From positions 186,001 through 250,000 of the forward strand of contig NZ_OY764901.1 of assembly GCF_963668665.1 (NCBI RefSeq): 64,000 bases of DNA, written 5' to 3'. Shown piece by piece: positions 19,042 to 27,484 of the stretch. The stretch is from an uncultured Anaeromusa sp. Lineage in GTDB: Bacteria > Bacillota > Negativicutes > Anaeromusales > Anaeromusaceae. A program made the position numbers and the translations under genes. Positions within the stretch are counted from its first letter, which is position 1. Every line of letters begins with the position of its first letter. The notes below the pieces were generated by a model. The model was given only the letters and a program-made list of their open reading frames with translations, was not told where the DNA came from and did not search any database.

Positions 19042-19578
19042 TTAATAGTTAGGCTCGATCAGACCGTAAGCGCCGTCTTTACGACGATACACTACGTTCA
19101 CATCTTCCGAGTCCGAATTGATGAACACATAGAAGTCATGATGCACCAGGTTCATCTGCATGATGGCTTCCTGCACATCCATCGGCTTCACCGCAAAACG
19201 CTTGGTTTTCACCAGCGGGAACTCGTCCTCATCAACAGATGCGGGCGCCGCCACCGGCGTTACCAGTTCCGCTTTGAAGCCCTTGCCGCGCAGACGACGC
19301 TCCAATTTGGTTTTATACTTTTCAATCTGTTTTTCCAGCTTTTCAATAACCAAATCAATAGAGGTGTACATATCGCTGGTAGCTTCCTCGCCCCGCAAAA
19401 TAATGCCGTTGGCAGGAACCGTAACCTCCACGATATGGCGCCCTTTCTCCACCGTCAGCACCACGGAGATTTCACCAAGCATTTCAAAGTACTTAGTGAT
19501 TTTGCCAATGCGCTTCTCCACATAATCGCGCAGTGCAGGAGTAACATCAATGTTTTTTCCACGAATCGCTATTGCCAT
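19042..19578 (-). CDS. hpf: Ribosome hibernation promoting factor, long form
   Basis: 178 residues from the ATG at 19578, which gives the standard MAIAIRGKNIDVT N-terminus; the longer frame upstream is unsupported. The N-terminal S30AE domain (about 1-100) binds the decoding centre. A linker follows, then the C-terminal domain (about 120-178) with the FYVFINSDSEDVNVVYRRKDGAYGLIEP stretch that joins 70S particles into 100S dimers. The long form is the Firmicute type. Its position near secA is common. Confidence 0.95.
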   Translation of the reverse strand: MAIAIRGKNIDVTPALRDYVEKRIGKITKYFEMLGEISVVLTVEKGRHIVEVTVPANGIILRGEEATSDMYTSIDLVIEKLEKQIEKYKTKLERRLRGKGFKAELVTPVAAPASVDEDEFPLVKTKRFAVKPMDVQEAIMQMNLVHHDFYVFINSDSEDVNVVYRRKDGAYGLIEPNY

Positions 19579-19722
19579 AATAACCACAACTCCTTTCCGG
19601 GTTCTTGTTATAATGTATTCGCCTTTTATCCGCAAAATCCTTTTTATCGTTTTCGGAATTTTCCGGATGAAATAAGAAGATACGGTTTACACAGAGTCTC
19701 GTTCCTTCTCTCCGTTCTCCCA

Positions 19723-19762
19723 CAAAACAAAAGGCAAGCCTTTCGGCCTGCCTTTGTTTTAC
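19723..19762 (-). terminator. Intrinsic terminator after the cold shock gene
   Basis: AAAGGCAAGCC / GGCCTGCCTTT arms with a TTTC loop and a T-rich tail on the minus strand. Confidence 0.85.
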
Positions 19763-19771
19763 ACGCGTATC

Positions 19772-19969
19772 TTATTGACGGAAAACATTCGATGCCTGCG
19801 GTCCGCGAGCACCCTCTACAACGTCAAACGAAACTTCTTCGCCCTCAGTCAGAGATTTGAAACCGTCTCCCTGGATTGCGGAAAAATGCACGAATACATC
19901 GCCGCCATCTTCTTTTTCAATAAATCCATAACCTTTTTCTGCGCTAAACCATTTTACTTTACCTGTCAT
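19772..19969 (-). CDS. Cold shock protein (CspA/CspB type)
   Basis: A 65-residue single cold shock domain with RNP1 KGYGFI and RNP2 VFVHF, the full usual length. It binds single-stranded RNA and DNA as an RNA chaperone. It has its own strong promoter (20019-20048), a short leader and a terminator, so it is monocistronic. Confidence 0.95.
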   Translation of the reverse strand: MTGKVKWFSAEKGYGFIEKEDGGDVFVHFSAIQGDGFKSLTEGEEVSFDVVEGARGPQASNVFRQ

Positions 19970-19992
19970 GCCTGTAGCCTCCTAACATATAT

Positions 19993-20048
19993 CCACTGGA
20001 GTGGGTCAATCTTGTAAAAGTATACCATTCCATTACAGGCATTGTCAA
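19993..20048 (-). promoter_or_regulatory. Sigma-A promoter and leader hairpin of the cold shock gene
   Basis: On the minus strand -35 is TTGACA (20048-20043) and -10 TATACT (20024-20019), with an 18-nt spacer. The leader carries a CCACT / AGTGG hairpin just before AGGAGG. Confidence 0.75.
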
Positions 20049-20101
20049 ATTGCTAGGCCAAAAGTCACGAAATTGTTACACTTTGTGTATCAGAAAAATT
20101 C

Positions 20102-20821
20102 CTACAAGATTTTCGAGAGGAACAATTTAGTCCTTTCCTCCTGGGCGTCCAAGAAAATGGCCTCTGGCGAACCTTCTTCCACAATCTTCCCTTCATCCAT
20201 AAAGAGTACTCGATTGCCCACTTCCCGAGCAAAGCCCATCTCATGCGTAACCACGACCATGGTCATGCCTTCCCGCGCCAACGTCTTCATAACTTCCAGC
20301 ACTTCCTTGACCATTTCCGGATCCAGCGCCGAAGTCGGCTCGTCAAAAAGCATTACCTTCGGCCGCATAGCCAAGGCCCTCGCAATAGCCACCCGCTGCT
20401 GCTGTCCGCCGGACAGTTGCTCCGGATAGACCTCCGCCTTCTCCTGCAAGCCTACCTTGTCCAAAAGCGCGCGAGCCATAGTCTCCGCTTCTCCCTTGGG
20501 CAGCTTGCGCACTTGCATAGGGCCCAGCATAACATTCTCCAGCACATTCATATTGGGAAAGAGGTTGAAGCGCTGAAACACCATGCCCACTTCCGCTCGG
20601 ACTGCATTAATATTCGATTTCTTAGACAGCGTCATACCGTCTACAATCACTTCGCCCTCTGTCGGCTCTTCCAGATAGTTGATGCAGCGCAGCATCGTAC
20701 TCTTGCCGCAGCCGGACGGTCCAATAACGACTACCACTTCGCCTTCGGCTACTTCTACGTCGATTCCTTTTAAGACATGCAGCTTGCCAAAATGTTTGTG
20801 GAGCCCCTTAATGCTTATCAT
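20102..20821 (-). CDS. Polar amino-acid ABC transporter ATP-binding protein (GlnQ-like)
   Basis: 239 residues. Walker A is GPSGCGKST, the signature LSGGQQQRV and Walker [15 protein letters not shown], with the [16 protein letters not shown]-loop region typical of the HisP/GlnQ/ArtP subfamily. It energises uptake of polar amino acids. It overlaps the permease gene by 14 bp. No substrate-binding protein gene is adjacent, so the specificity cannot be read here. Confidence 0.93.
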   Translation of the reverse strand: MISIKGLHKHFGKLHVLKGIDVEVAEGEVVVVIGPSGCGKSTMLRCINYLEEPTEGEVIVDGMTLSKKSNINAVRAEVGMVFQRFNLFPNMNVLENVMLGPMQVRKLPKGEAETMARALLDKVGLQEKAEVYPEQLSGGQQQRVAIARALAMRPKVMLFDEPTSALDPEMVKEVLEVMKTLAREGMTMVVVTHEMGFAREVGNRVLFMDEGKIVEEGSPEAIFLDAQEERTKLFLSKIL

Positions 20822-21473
20822 CGATCTTGTACCTCCGCTCCAAATAGGCCACTAAACGGGAAATGCTCAAAGTCATCACCAAATAAATAAAGGCTACAGT
20901 CAGCCAAATTTCAAAGGAACCATAGGTTCTGGCAATAATCAACTGCCCCCGGCGTGTCAGCTCTTCAAAGCCGATCACCGAAACCAAGGACGAATCCTTC
21001 AGCATCGCGATAAACTCATTGCCCAGCGGGGGAATAACCCTCTTGAACGCCTGCGGCAAAACAATGAAGCGCATGGTTTGCCACCAGGTCATTCCCAACG
21101 AACGCCCAGCTTCCATCTGCCCTTTATCAATGGACTGAATACCGCCCCGAAAGATCTCCGCCACATAGGCTCCGCTATTGACGCTGCACGCGGTAATCGC
21201 CGCCACAAATGGATCAATCCGCTGTCCGATAATAATGGGCAAGGCAAAATAAATCAAAAAGATTTGCACTAACAGCGGCGTGCCACGGATAAAATCTACA
21301 TACACCGCCGCAAAAGAACGAATCACCCACATTTTAGACAGCCGCGCCATGCCCATAAAAACGCCGATGACCAGGCCAAAACCCACGCTCAACGCCGTAA
21401 TCTGGATGGTAACCCCCGCGCCCAGCAGCAACAACGGAAAGGAACGCGTCACCAAGTCAAAATCAAAATTCAT
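20808..21473 (-). CDS. Polar amino-acid ABC transporter permease (HisM/GlnP-like)
   Basis: 221 residues with about five TM segments and the EAA-type cytoplasmic loop [33 protein letters not shown]. The ribosome site AAGGAAGG precedes the ATG. The permease is first in a two-gene operon with the ATPase, whereas most relatives have the binding protein first. The gene is driven by the promoter at 21619-21648 through a ~140-nt structured leader. Confidence 0.92.
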   Translation of the reverse strand: MNFDFDLVTRSFPLLLLGAGVTIQITALSVGFGLVIGVFMGMARLSKMWVIRSFAAVYVDFIRGTPLLVQIFLIYFALPIIIGQRIDPFVAAITACSVNSGAYVAEIFRGGIQSIDKGQMEAGRSLGMTWWQTMRFIVLPQAFKRVIPPLGNEFIAMLKDSSLVSVIGFEELTRRGQLIIARTYGSFEIWLTVAFIYLVMTLSISRLVAYLERRYKIDDKH

Positions 21474-21477
21474 ACTA

Positions 21478-21600
21478 TCCTTCCTTTTTTCCCATCAGGC
21501 TGCAACCGCAAAAACGCAAAGACCTCTTCATTCCGAGCGCCAACAGACGTCGCCGCGCTCCTTTGAGTCTTTGCGTTCCCCTTTTGGGGCCAGCCCTACG
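21478..21600 (-). promoter_or_regulatory. Structured 5' leader of the amino-acid transporter operon
   Basis: Between the promoter and the permease the RNA can form an outer stem CGCAAAGACTC / GAGGTCTTTGCG around an inner GAGCGC / GCGCTC stem, with TTTTT just after the outer stem. That shape suits an attenuator. I could not match it to a known riboswitch class. The inner stretch resembles the AGGAGCGCAGCGACGT module of the composite repeat, so it could instead be a diverged repeat copy. Confidence 0.45.
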
Positions 21601-21618
21601 TATAAAATTGATAGAATA

Positions 21619-21648
21619 ATTATAAATGCATATGCATAACAGTGTCAA
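21619..21648 (-). promoter_or_regulatory. Sigma-A promoter with a palindromic operator in the spacer
   Basis: On the minus strand -35 is TTGACA (21648-21643) and -10 TATAAT (21624-21619) with an 18-nt spacer. The spacer contains the perfect palindrome ATGCATATGCAT (21626-21637), a position where a bound repressor would block polymerase. No regulator gene is adjacent. Confidence 0.75.
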
Positions 21649-21679
21649 GGAAGCCACTTTAGGAAACAAATGACGGATA

Positions 21680-21835
21680 TTAACAGGAGTAGAGGGAGTA
21701 AATGGAGGGTTCGCGTAAATATATTAATAAAACCACGGTCCTTGCCATCACTTTACGTCCTATGCTCTTGTTAAAAAACCGTCCTTCAAGCCCTCACTCT
21801 ACTCACTTTACTCCTGTTAGAAAACCGTACCCCAC
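21680..21835. repeat. Three family A copies
   Basis: A reverse copy at about 21683-21716, a diverged forward copy at 21740-21775 and another forward copy at 21785-21825, filling the spacer after the response regulator gene. Confidence 0.65.
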
Positions 21836-21837
21836 TC

Positions 21838-22506
21838 CTAAATCTTCACCATTTTATTCTTAATGGCGTACAGCACCGCTTGCGTCCGGTCCGAAACATG
21901 GAGTTTGCGGAAAATATTCGTCAAATGATTTTTTACCGTTTTTTCGCTCAAAAACAACTTCTGCGCTACTTCATTGTTGCTCATGCCCTGGCAAATGAGT
22001 TCCAGCACGTCCAATTCCCGATACGTCAGACGTTCTTCCTTGCGACGCTCGTAAATGCGCGTCGTCTCCAATAGGCGCTCTTCCTGGCGGTTGATTTCTC
22101 CCAACAATTTGCCCGCAAGAGTCGGGTAAATAAAAGTTTCCCCTGCAGCAACCACCTTCAAAGCCTGAATCAACATGGAAGGTTCCACATCTTTTAAAAG
22201 ATAACCCGCTGCGCCCGCTTTTACCAATTCCACCACATAGTTCTGATCATCATGAATCGTCAAAACTACAATTTTCACAGGTGAACCAGCCTCTTTGAGA
22301 CGCCGCGTCACTTCAAGGCCGTTCCCTTTGGGCATATTCACATCCAATAACAGCACATCGGGCTTCAGCTCCTCTACCTGGCGAACCGCCTCTTCGCCGT
22401 CCGCCGCTTCTCCCAGCACCGTCAGTTCCGGTTCCAGTTCCAGCACATTACGAATTCCCTGTCGCAATAACGCATGGTCATCCGCAATTACAACTCGAAT
22501 GGTCAT
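21838..22506 (-). CDS. NarL/LuxR-family response regulator (orphan)
   Basis: 222 residues. The receiver domain has the DD pair at positions 9-10, the phosphoacceptor D55 in LLLDVNMP, T83 and the Lys in LLKD. A linker is followed by the LuxR-type HTH (about 155-215) with LTYRELDVLELICQGMSNNEVAQKLFLSEKTVKNHL. It should bind DNA as a dimer when phosphorylated. No histidine kinase is adjacent, so its signal is unknown. The DegU type is the closest general match. Confidence 0.92.
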   Translation of the reverse strand: MTIRVVIADDHALLRQGIRNVLELEPELTVLGEAADGEEAVRQVEELKPDVLLLDVNMPKGNGLEVTRRLKEAGSPVKIVVLTIHDDQNYVVELVKAGAAGYLLKDVEPSMLIQALKVVAAGETFIYPTLAGKLLGEINRQEERLLETTRIYERRKEERLTYRELDVLELICQGMSNNEVAQKLFLSEKTVKNHLTNIFRKLHVSDRTQAVLYAIKNKMVKI

Positions 22507-22570
22507 ATACTTCCTCCACCTTGCTCCCTATCGCTATGTATTAATAACTATGTAAAAGAATGTCATGTTT

Positions 22571-22576
22571 ATTATA
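22571..22576 (-). promoter_or_regulatory. Probable -10 box of the response regulator gene
   Basis: A consensus TATAAT on the minus strand, about 65 bp before the start. TTGATG lies upstream but with a 20-nt spacer, so only the -10 is convincing. Confidence 0.4.
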
Positions 22577-22665
22577 GCTGATTCGCTTACTTACTGCATC
22601 AAGAATAAAAGAAATCTCCAATAAAATGGTTATAAACAGACCAATGCTCTGTGCTATTAGGCATT

Positions 22666-24036
22666 TTAACCTAAAACCACTCGGGCTGTCAAAAAGATAA
22701 CCACTTCCGTATCTTCTTTTTCGTGATACTGATTCCGAAACAAAGCGCCCAACACAGGCAGTTCCGCCAAAAAAGGCAGGCGACTGATGGCTTTCGTTTC
22801 CGATCGTCCAATCAAACCGCCAATTACCATGGTTTGCCCATCATGAAGGCGTACTTGCGTATCCGCCTCGCGCTTGCTGAAGCGATACGCCGGCGGCGTC
22901 AGCTGCGTCTCCAATTGTGGCGTACTAACCTCTGTATGCACGGCCGCCGTAATCTGCTCGTCCGCCTGCACCTGCGGCGTATAACGCAAAATAATCCCCA
23001 CGTCCCGATAATCATACGTTACAGTAGTCCGCCCGTTTTGCTCCGTTGATTCCCGAGGAATCGGCACACTGTCACCGATATTGATATAGGCGGTTTTCCC
23101 GTTCAGCGTCGTAATTTTGGGACAAGCCAAAATTTCCGCCTGCCCTTGGCTGACTAAGGCATTAATCTTCGCCTGATAATAAAATTCATAAGGAGCGCCG
23201 CTTGGACTTTTGCCATACCGCACCGTCCCCCATAAAAAGTCCCGCTTTTCCGTTGTTTTATCTTGCTGTGTCGTAGTGTTATTTTGCGAAGAATAACTTG
23301 TAGTTTCACTTTTTTCCGGATACGACGGCGTCTTTTGCCATTCCCACTCAATGCCTATATCCCGCAGATTTCTTTTATTGATCGCCACAACCTGCGCTTC
23401 CAAGGCCACTTGCTTGCCTGGCGCGTCCAAAAGTGAAACAATCTCTTCCGCTTGCCGCCATTCCGCGGCAGACCCCCGAAAAAATAGAGAATTGGTCATA
23501 TCATCCGCTAAAAAACGTCCTGTCTGCTTTCCTAACGTTTCGCCAGCTTCTTGGGAAGTATTTTTAGTTTTTTCTTTCTTGGCATTTTTCGCGGCAACCG
23601 CCGCAGCAGATTCTTTATCTTTCCGAACATCGTTCAGCAAATTCGCCACTTCCGAAGCTTTGGCATACTGCAGCTTAACGCAATAAGCCCGGGCAAAGCC
23701 CTGACGAAAGCACTCCGCCGTGCCCACCACCAAAACATTGCCTACCTGCTGATACTCCAAGCCCTGCAAATGAGCGACTACATCCAGCGCCGTTTTCAGC
23801 GGCACCTGCTGCAACTGCGCGCTAACCCGCCCCTTCACCGCTGGATCGAGTACCAGGTTCAAAGCGCCTAAACGGGCCAGCGTCTGCAAAACAGGTACAA
23901 CCTCTTCTTCCTCCACTTGCAGGTCTACCAGCGTTTCCAGATCGGCCTGCACCGACTGCGGCCAGCCTATAAGCAAACACAACGTCAGCAGCGCTCCCGC
24001 CCAATTCGCCCGCCTCAATGTCCCATAGACAGCCAA
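22666..24036 (-). CDS. Secretin, PilQ/GspD type (short)
   Basis: 456 residues: a signal peptide ending ...SVQA, an N-terminal STN/N0-like domain (about 33-105), one N1-like domain interrupted by a Lys/Ala-rich low-complexity linker (about 140-170), and a C-terminal secretin pore domain (about 205-456) with VPIPRES...TVTYDYRDVGIILRYTPQV and MVIGGLI. The TTG start has GGAGGGG 5 nt upstream and lies inside the end of the preceding gene (22-bp overlap). It would form the outer-membrane ring for type IV pili or type II secretion, direct evidence of an outer membrane. Confidence 0.88.
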   Translation of the reverse strand: MAVYGTLRRANWAGALLTLCLLIGWPQSVQADLETLVDLQVEEEEVVPVLQTLARLGALNLVLDPAVKGRVSAQLQQVPLKTALDVVAHLQGLEYQQVGNVLVVGTAECFRQGFARAYCVKLQYAKASEVANLLNDVRKDKESAAAVAAKNAKKEKTKNTSQEAGETLGKQTGRFLADDMTNSLFFRGSAAEWRQAEEIVSLLDAPGKQVALEAQVVAINKRNLRDIGIEWEWQKTPSYPEKSETTSYSSQNNTTTQQDKTTEKRDFLWGTVRYGKSPSGAPYEFYYQAKINALVSQGQAEILACPKITTLNGKTAYINIGDSVPIPRESTEQNGRTTVTYDYRDVGIILRYTPQVQADEQITAAVHTEVSTPQLETQLTPPAYRFSKREADTQVRLHDGQTMVIGGLIGRSETKAISRLPFLAELPVLGALFRNQYHEKEDTEVVIFLTARVVLG

Positions 24037-24605
24037 CGCTGCCCCTCCGGCCCTTCCAGCAAAGCGCTGCGCTCCTCGATTTGCACAACCCGATACGCCC
24101 CTGGCCCTTCGCCCAGACCATAGGCCCGCGTGCGCCCTTCATAACGCACCAAAGCCATCGTTTGCCCGCCCGAGCGAGCGATTCCTGTCAGCATCGGCTG
24201 CAGCGATACCTGCGCGGACGCAGGCACCGGTGCAGCCGATGCTGAGGCTTTAGCCATGAAAACCGTCTGGGGAACCGCCGCTGCCGTTGGCGTCTTCTTC
24301 GCAGCCCCTGCTAAACTTCGGTACTCCGCTGGCGGCGCAAACGGATCTCGCGCACCCACCGTCGCCCCGCCCTGGGGCACCGCTTGCTGCAATCCCGACT
24401 TTGCTTCCGGCGGCGCAGAAGGCGCAGTCGGTTTCATCGCCACCGGCGGTTCCGTCACCACAGCTCCATCCGGCTTGCTTTCCAACCAATACCCGAATAA
24501 GCCAAGCACCGCAATCCCGATCCCTACAATCAGCCGCCTTTGTACCTCCGTCAACTTCTCCCAAAGCTCCCGTACATCCATCTGCAGCCATTCCACATTA
24601 ACCAT
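24015..24605 (-). CDS. PilP/GspC-like inner-membrane link protein
   Basis: 196 residues from the ATG after AAGGAAG; a longer frame upstream runs into a repeat. One TM near the N-terminus (about 17-36), a Pro/Ala-rich linker, the ARDPFAPP motif typical of PilP and GspC, and a C-terminal beta domain (LTGIARSGGQTMALVRYEGRTRAYGLGE) that in relatives docks to the secretin N0 domain. It is coupled to the secretin gene. No pilM, pilN or pilO precedes it. Confidence 0.75.
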   Translation of the reverse strand: MVNVEWLQMDVRELWEKLTEVQRRLIVGIGIAVLGLFGYWLESKPDGAVVTEPPVAMKPTAPSAPPEAKSGLQQAVPQGGATVGARDPFAPPAEYRSLAGAAKKTPTAAAVPQTVFMAKASASAAPVPASAQVSLQPMLTGIARSGGQTMALVRYEGRTRAYGLGEGPGAYRVVQIEERSALLEGPEGQRWLSMGH

Positions 24606-24838
24606 CTTCTTCCTTTTTTTATTGAACATGAGTAAAGGGAGTAGAGGGAGGGCACGGTCCATTTATTTAGGACTGAACAACCACAAATTCCCTCAAAGTC
24701 AAACAGACTCCCAATAGAAAATATATCTCCGCGTCGCTATTTACGCTTATTAAACTTAACAACCGCTTCTTTCCATTATTTTCATTGAACATGCGCAGAG
24801 AGAGCAAAGGAAGGGTACGAATATCTATTAAATTACGA
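24606..24838. repeat. Two reverse family A copies
   Basis: 24624-24657 and the diverged 24786-24819, both reverse orientation. They lie upstream of pilP and downstream of the GxxExxY gene. No gene is seen. Confidence 0.6.
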
Positions 24839-25225
24839 CTAGTTATGCATCAAATTTGGATGCACAACCTTGCGAATGCCAGACTTTAAGCTATGCACGC
24901 GGAAATTAATCAAAAGCGCCTCTGGTAAATCCAATGCCTTCAAATAGGAAATCACTTGAGAAACATGTATTGGCTGCAGAGACTCTACCGTTTTCAGCTC
25001 CACAACCAAACAATTCTCCACTAAAAGGTCAAGTCGTCCTTCTCCAACACTGGTTCCCTTATATGCAACTTGAAATGTACGTTGCCGTGAATAGTTTATT
25101 TTCCTTTTTTCTAGTTCCACAGCCAGCGCCTGTTCATACACTGATTCTAAATAGCCAGGCCCTAATGTAGAATGAACTTCCATTGCCGCGCTAATCACCT
25201 TGCCACGAAGCTGTTCCAACCCCAT
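24839..25225 (-). CDS. GxxExxY family protein (PD-(D/E)XK-like)
   Basis: 128 residues from the ATG 6 nt after GAGGTG. The name-giving motif is in GPGYLESVYEQAL (about residues 23-35). A nuclease-like core follows, with RLDLLVENCLVVELKTV supplying the D...ExK residues, then QVISYLKALDLPEALLINF. The family is widespread in Bacteroidota, cyanobacteria and some Firmicutes, and its role is unknown. The gene stands alone between two reverse and two forward family A repeats. Confidence 0.88.
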   Translation of the reverse strand: MGLEQLRGKVISAAMEVHSTLGPGYLESVYEQALAVELEKRKINYSRQRTFQVAYKGTSVGEGRLDLLVENCLVVELKTVESLQPIHVSQVISYLKALDLPEALLINFRVHSLKSGIRKVVHPNLMHN

Positions 25226-25438
25226 CGTAACACCTCGATTCACGCTTAATTGATTTTCTCTTTCGTGCCCTCGCTTTACTCCCTCTGCTCTTGTTAAAAG
25301 ATTGAACCCGCATCGATCCTGCTAAACTCAACGCTTCGCTTCTTGCTTTTTTAGGCACGTAACATCATATCTAGACCCTAATATAATGCCGTTCTTCGCA
25401 GCCCTCCCTCTACTCACTCTACTCCTGTTAAAATATCG
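25226..25438. repeat. Two forward family A copies
   Basis: 25265-25297 and 25400-25432, between the pgi 3' end and the GxxExxY gene. No gene is seen. Confidence 0.65.
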
Positions 25439-26896
25439 TTACCCCTTCAGTTCCTGGAGTTTAGGACCTAAGAGGCGTTTATACCCTTCCACGCCAGGCT
25501 GATCGAAGGCATCGACATTCGCCAGTTCGCCCTCGTAGGCCACGGACAGAGCCAGCAAGTACAGCAGTTCTCCAATATGGTACGCATTCAGCTCCGGCAG
25601 CGTAAAGACCGCGCTAAAGCGTCCGTCCGCCGCCAGGGCCTCGGCGTTAGCCTGGCGCGCCGCTTCCAGCGCCTGGCCCATAGTGACGCCCGCCATGGCC
25701 GCCAGTTTGGGAACCCGCGGGAACACATCCGGTATCACCCGGTCCTCCGCCCAGTTCCCGACCCGCACAAACTGCAGCACCTTGTCCTTCGGCCCGTCCT
25801 GATGCTGCTGCGTTTGGGCATGCATATCCGTCGTGCCTACCGCCACAATCGGCGTACGCCCGTAATAGACTGTCTCGCCCTCGCGATTTTGGCGCTTGCC
25901 CAGGGACTCCGCCAAAAGCTGTACGTACCACTCCGCCAGCGACTTCATATCGTCGCTGTAGGGCATGAAGACCTCGCTCGTCCGTCCGTATTCCTGTGCC
26001 GCCAAATATTTCAACGCTGCATTGAGCATGGCCGGATTGCTCCAGGCATCCTCGCCCAGGCAGGCTTCATCCATCGCCCTCGCCCCAGCCAAAAAAGCGT
26101 CGATATCAAAACCGCAGCACGCCGCCGTTACCAAGCCCACTTCGGAAAAAATGCTGAACCGTCCGCCCACACCGTCCGGCACGGCAAACCGCTCCCAGCC
26201 CTCTTCCTCCGCCAGCTTGCCCAAAAGCGTCGCCTGCTCCCCTTGAGCCGGGTCGGTCACCGCCACAACTTCCAGCTCCACCCCGGCTGCGCCACGCAGC
26301 TCTGCCAACGCCGCCATAAAGCAAGCCATCGTGTCCAACGTCGAGCCGGATTTCGAAATGACCACGAGCATCACTTTGTAAGCGCCGCCGCCATGTACCG
26401 CTTTCATCTGCGCGTCGTAAGTAACCTGTTCCAAAAGCGCCTGCGTCCGCCTCGGGTCAATATTATTGCCGCTAAAATACAACTTTGGCCAACCGCCGCG
26501 CGCTTCCTTGTGCTTCTGGTTCCAGAACTCACCGCAGGTCAAATCGAAAATCACCTTATTTCCCAAATAAGAACCGCCAATACCAAAAAAGAGTACCGCG
26601 TCAAAATCGGCTTTCACCCGTTGTCCAAAATTCTTTAATTGCTGCAAAGACGAAGGCGAATTCAAATGCCCCTCTGCCACAAAGGGCAGCTGCGAAAACA
26701 AGACCTTCTCCGGCGTACCGTCCTTCGATAAATGCCCGCGCACCACACCGGTTTGCCGCATCTCTCCCATAGCTTCATGCGCTGCCTGCAAGCGTTCTTG
26801 CAAAGCCGCAACTGATTCCGGCTCCACCCGTCCCCCGCCATATAAAAGCGTATAATCAAAAGAAAAACCGGATGCCAATGTCAGTACTGCTGCCAA
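25439..26896 (-). CDS. pgi: Glucose-6-phosphate isomerase
   Basis: About 485 residues. Sugar-phosphate-binding SIS domains carry FFGIGGSYLGNK and VVISKSGSTLDT, with the family signature DGVGGRFSIFSEVG and the active-site region SDDMKSLAEWYVQLLAESLGK. It interconverts glucose-6-P and fructose-6-P. The start is uncertain: the frame stays open upstream into a repeat, and I chose the TTG at 26896, 8 nt after AAAGGG, because it begins just before the conserved domain. It feeds hexose phosphate to the nucleotide-sugar genes galU and rmlA further along. Confidence 0.9.
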   Translation of the reverse strand: MAAVLTLASGFSFDYTLLYGGGRVEPESVAALQERLQAAHEAMGEMRQTGVVRGHLSKDGTPEKVLFSQLPFVAEGHLNSPSSLQQLKNFGQRVKADFDAVLFFGIGGSYLGNKVIFDLTCGEFWNQKHKEARGGWPKLYFSGNNIDPRRTQALLEQVTYDAQMKAVHGGGAYKVMLVVISKSGSTLDTMACFMAALAELRGAAGVELEVVAVTDPAQGEQATLLGKLAEEEGWERFAVPDGVGGRFSIFSEVGLVTAACCGFDIDAFLAGARAMDEACLGEDAWSNPAMLNAALKYLAAQEYGRTSEVFMPYSDDMKSLAEWYVQLLAESLGKRQNREGETVYYGRTPIVAVGTTDMHAQTQQHQDGPKDKVLQFVRVGNWAEDRVIPDVFPRVPKLAAMAGVTMGQALEAARQANAEALAADGRFSAVFTLPELNAYHIGELLYLLALSVAYEGELANVDAFDQPGVEGYKRLLGPKLQELKG

Positions 26897-27424
26897 AAGC
26901 CTCACCCTTTCTTTATTTCTTATGTTATGTATTCGGAATTTTGGTAGAGCTTTCCTGCCATTTTGTTTTCCAAATCCAAGTATGCTATAATTTTTTAAAT
27001 AAGGATTGAGCGAGGATTGAACAAGAGAACCGGAGTCACGGGAGGGCACAAAGGAGGGACACGGTTTTTGAACAGGAGTAAAGTGAGTAAAGTGAGAGTA
27101 CGCAAGAGGGTACGGGATACGATTATAATTTTAAAAATGACAAATGGTCTTCAGAGCGGTAATAAGCCTGTTTTGGGAGTATGGAGCTAGCTTATCGCGT
27201 CATTGCGAGGAGCGCAGCGACGTGGCAATCTCTTGATAAAACACATTACCACGGCCCCTCAGTCAGGCCCTCCGATTCTCCCGCGACTCTTGTTCAACGC
27301 CTATTCTTTGGCTTTTCTATAAAACCCCTTTCGTGTATTTCGCGATTCATTATCAACATCCCTACAATTTATTCTCTAACCGCGAAAAGCGCGAAAAGCA
27401 CAACATAATAATTTCTGGTATATA
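26897..27424. repeat. Repeat cluster between pgi and the HEPN-like gene
   Basis: 27018-27050 is a reverse family B copy, 27070-27101 a reverse family A copy, 27197-27233 the GCGTCATTGCGAGGAGCG / CAGCGACGTGGCAATC module of the composite repeat (reverse), and 27255-27297 a forward B-like copy. No gene is seen. Confidence 0.7.
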
Positions 27425-27429
27425 GAAAA

Positions 27430-27466
27430 AATCCCTCCCGACGATTTTCGGGAGGGTCAATTTTTA
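27430..27466. terminator. Bidirectional terminator-like hairpin before the HEPN-like gene
   Basis: Perfect CCCTCCCGA / TCGGGAGGG arms with a short loop, followed by TCAATTTTT on the plus strand and ATTTTTTC on the minus strand. It sits directly before the ribosome site of the plus-strand gene, so it could be an attenuator or could block antisense readthrough. Confidence 0.65.
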
Positions 27467-27484
27467 AGAGGAGGAATGACCTTG

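Noticed and set aside
21478..21600. A c-di-GMP (GEMM) riboswitch, suggested by GGGGAACGCAAAG
   Set aside because: The receptor-loop and tetraloop segments of the GEMM consensus are absent; I kept it only as an unnamed structured leader.
21475..21669. A 64-codon minus-strand frame upstream of the permease
   Set aside because: It begins upstream of the -10 box and overlaps the predicted leader structure; no ribosome site is visible.
26897..27049. An N-terminal extension of pgi (51 residues)
   Set aside because: The extension is translated from a family B repeat and spacer; it does not look like any isomerase N-terminus.
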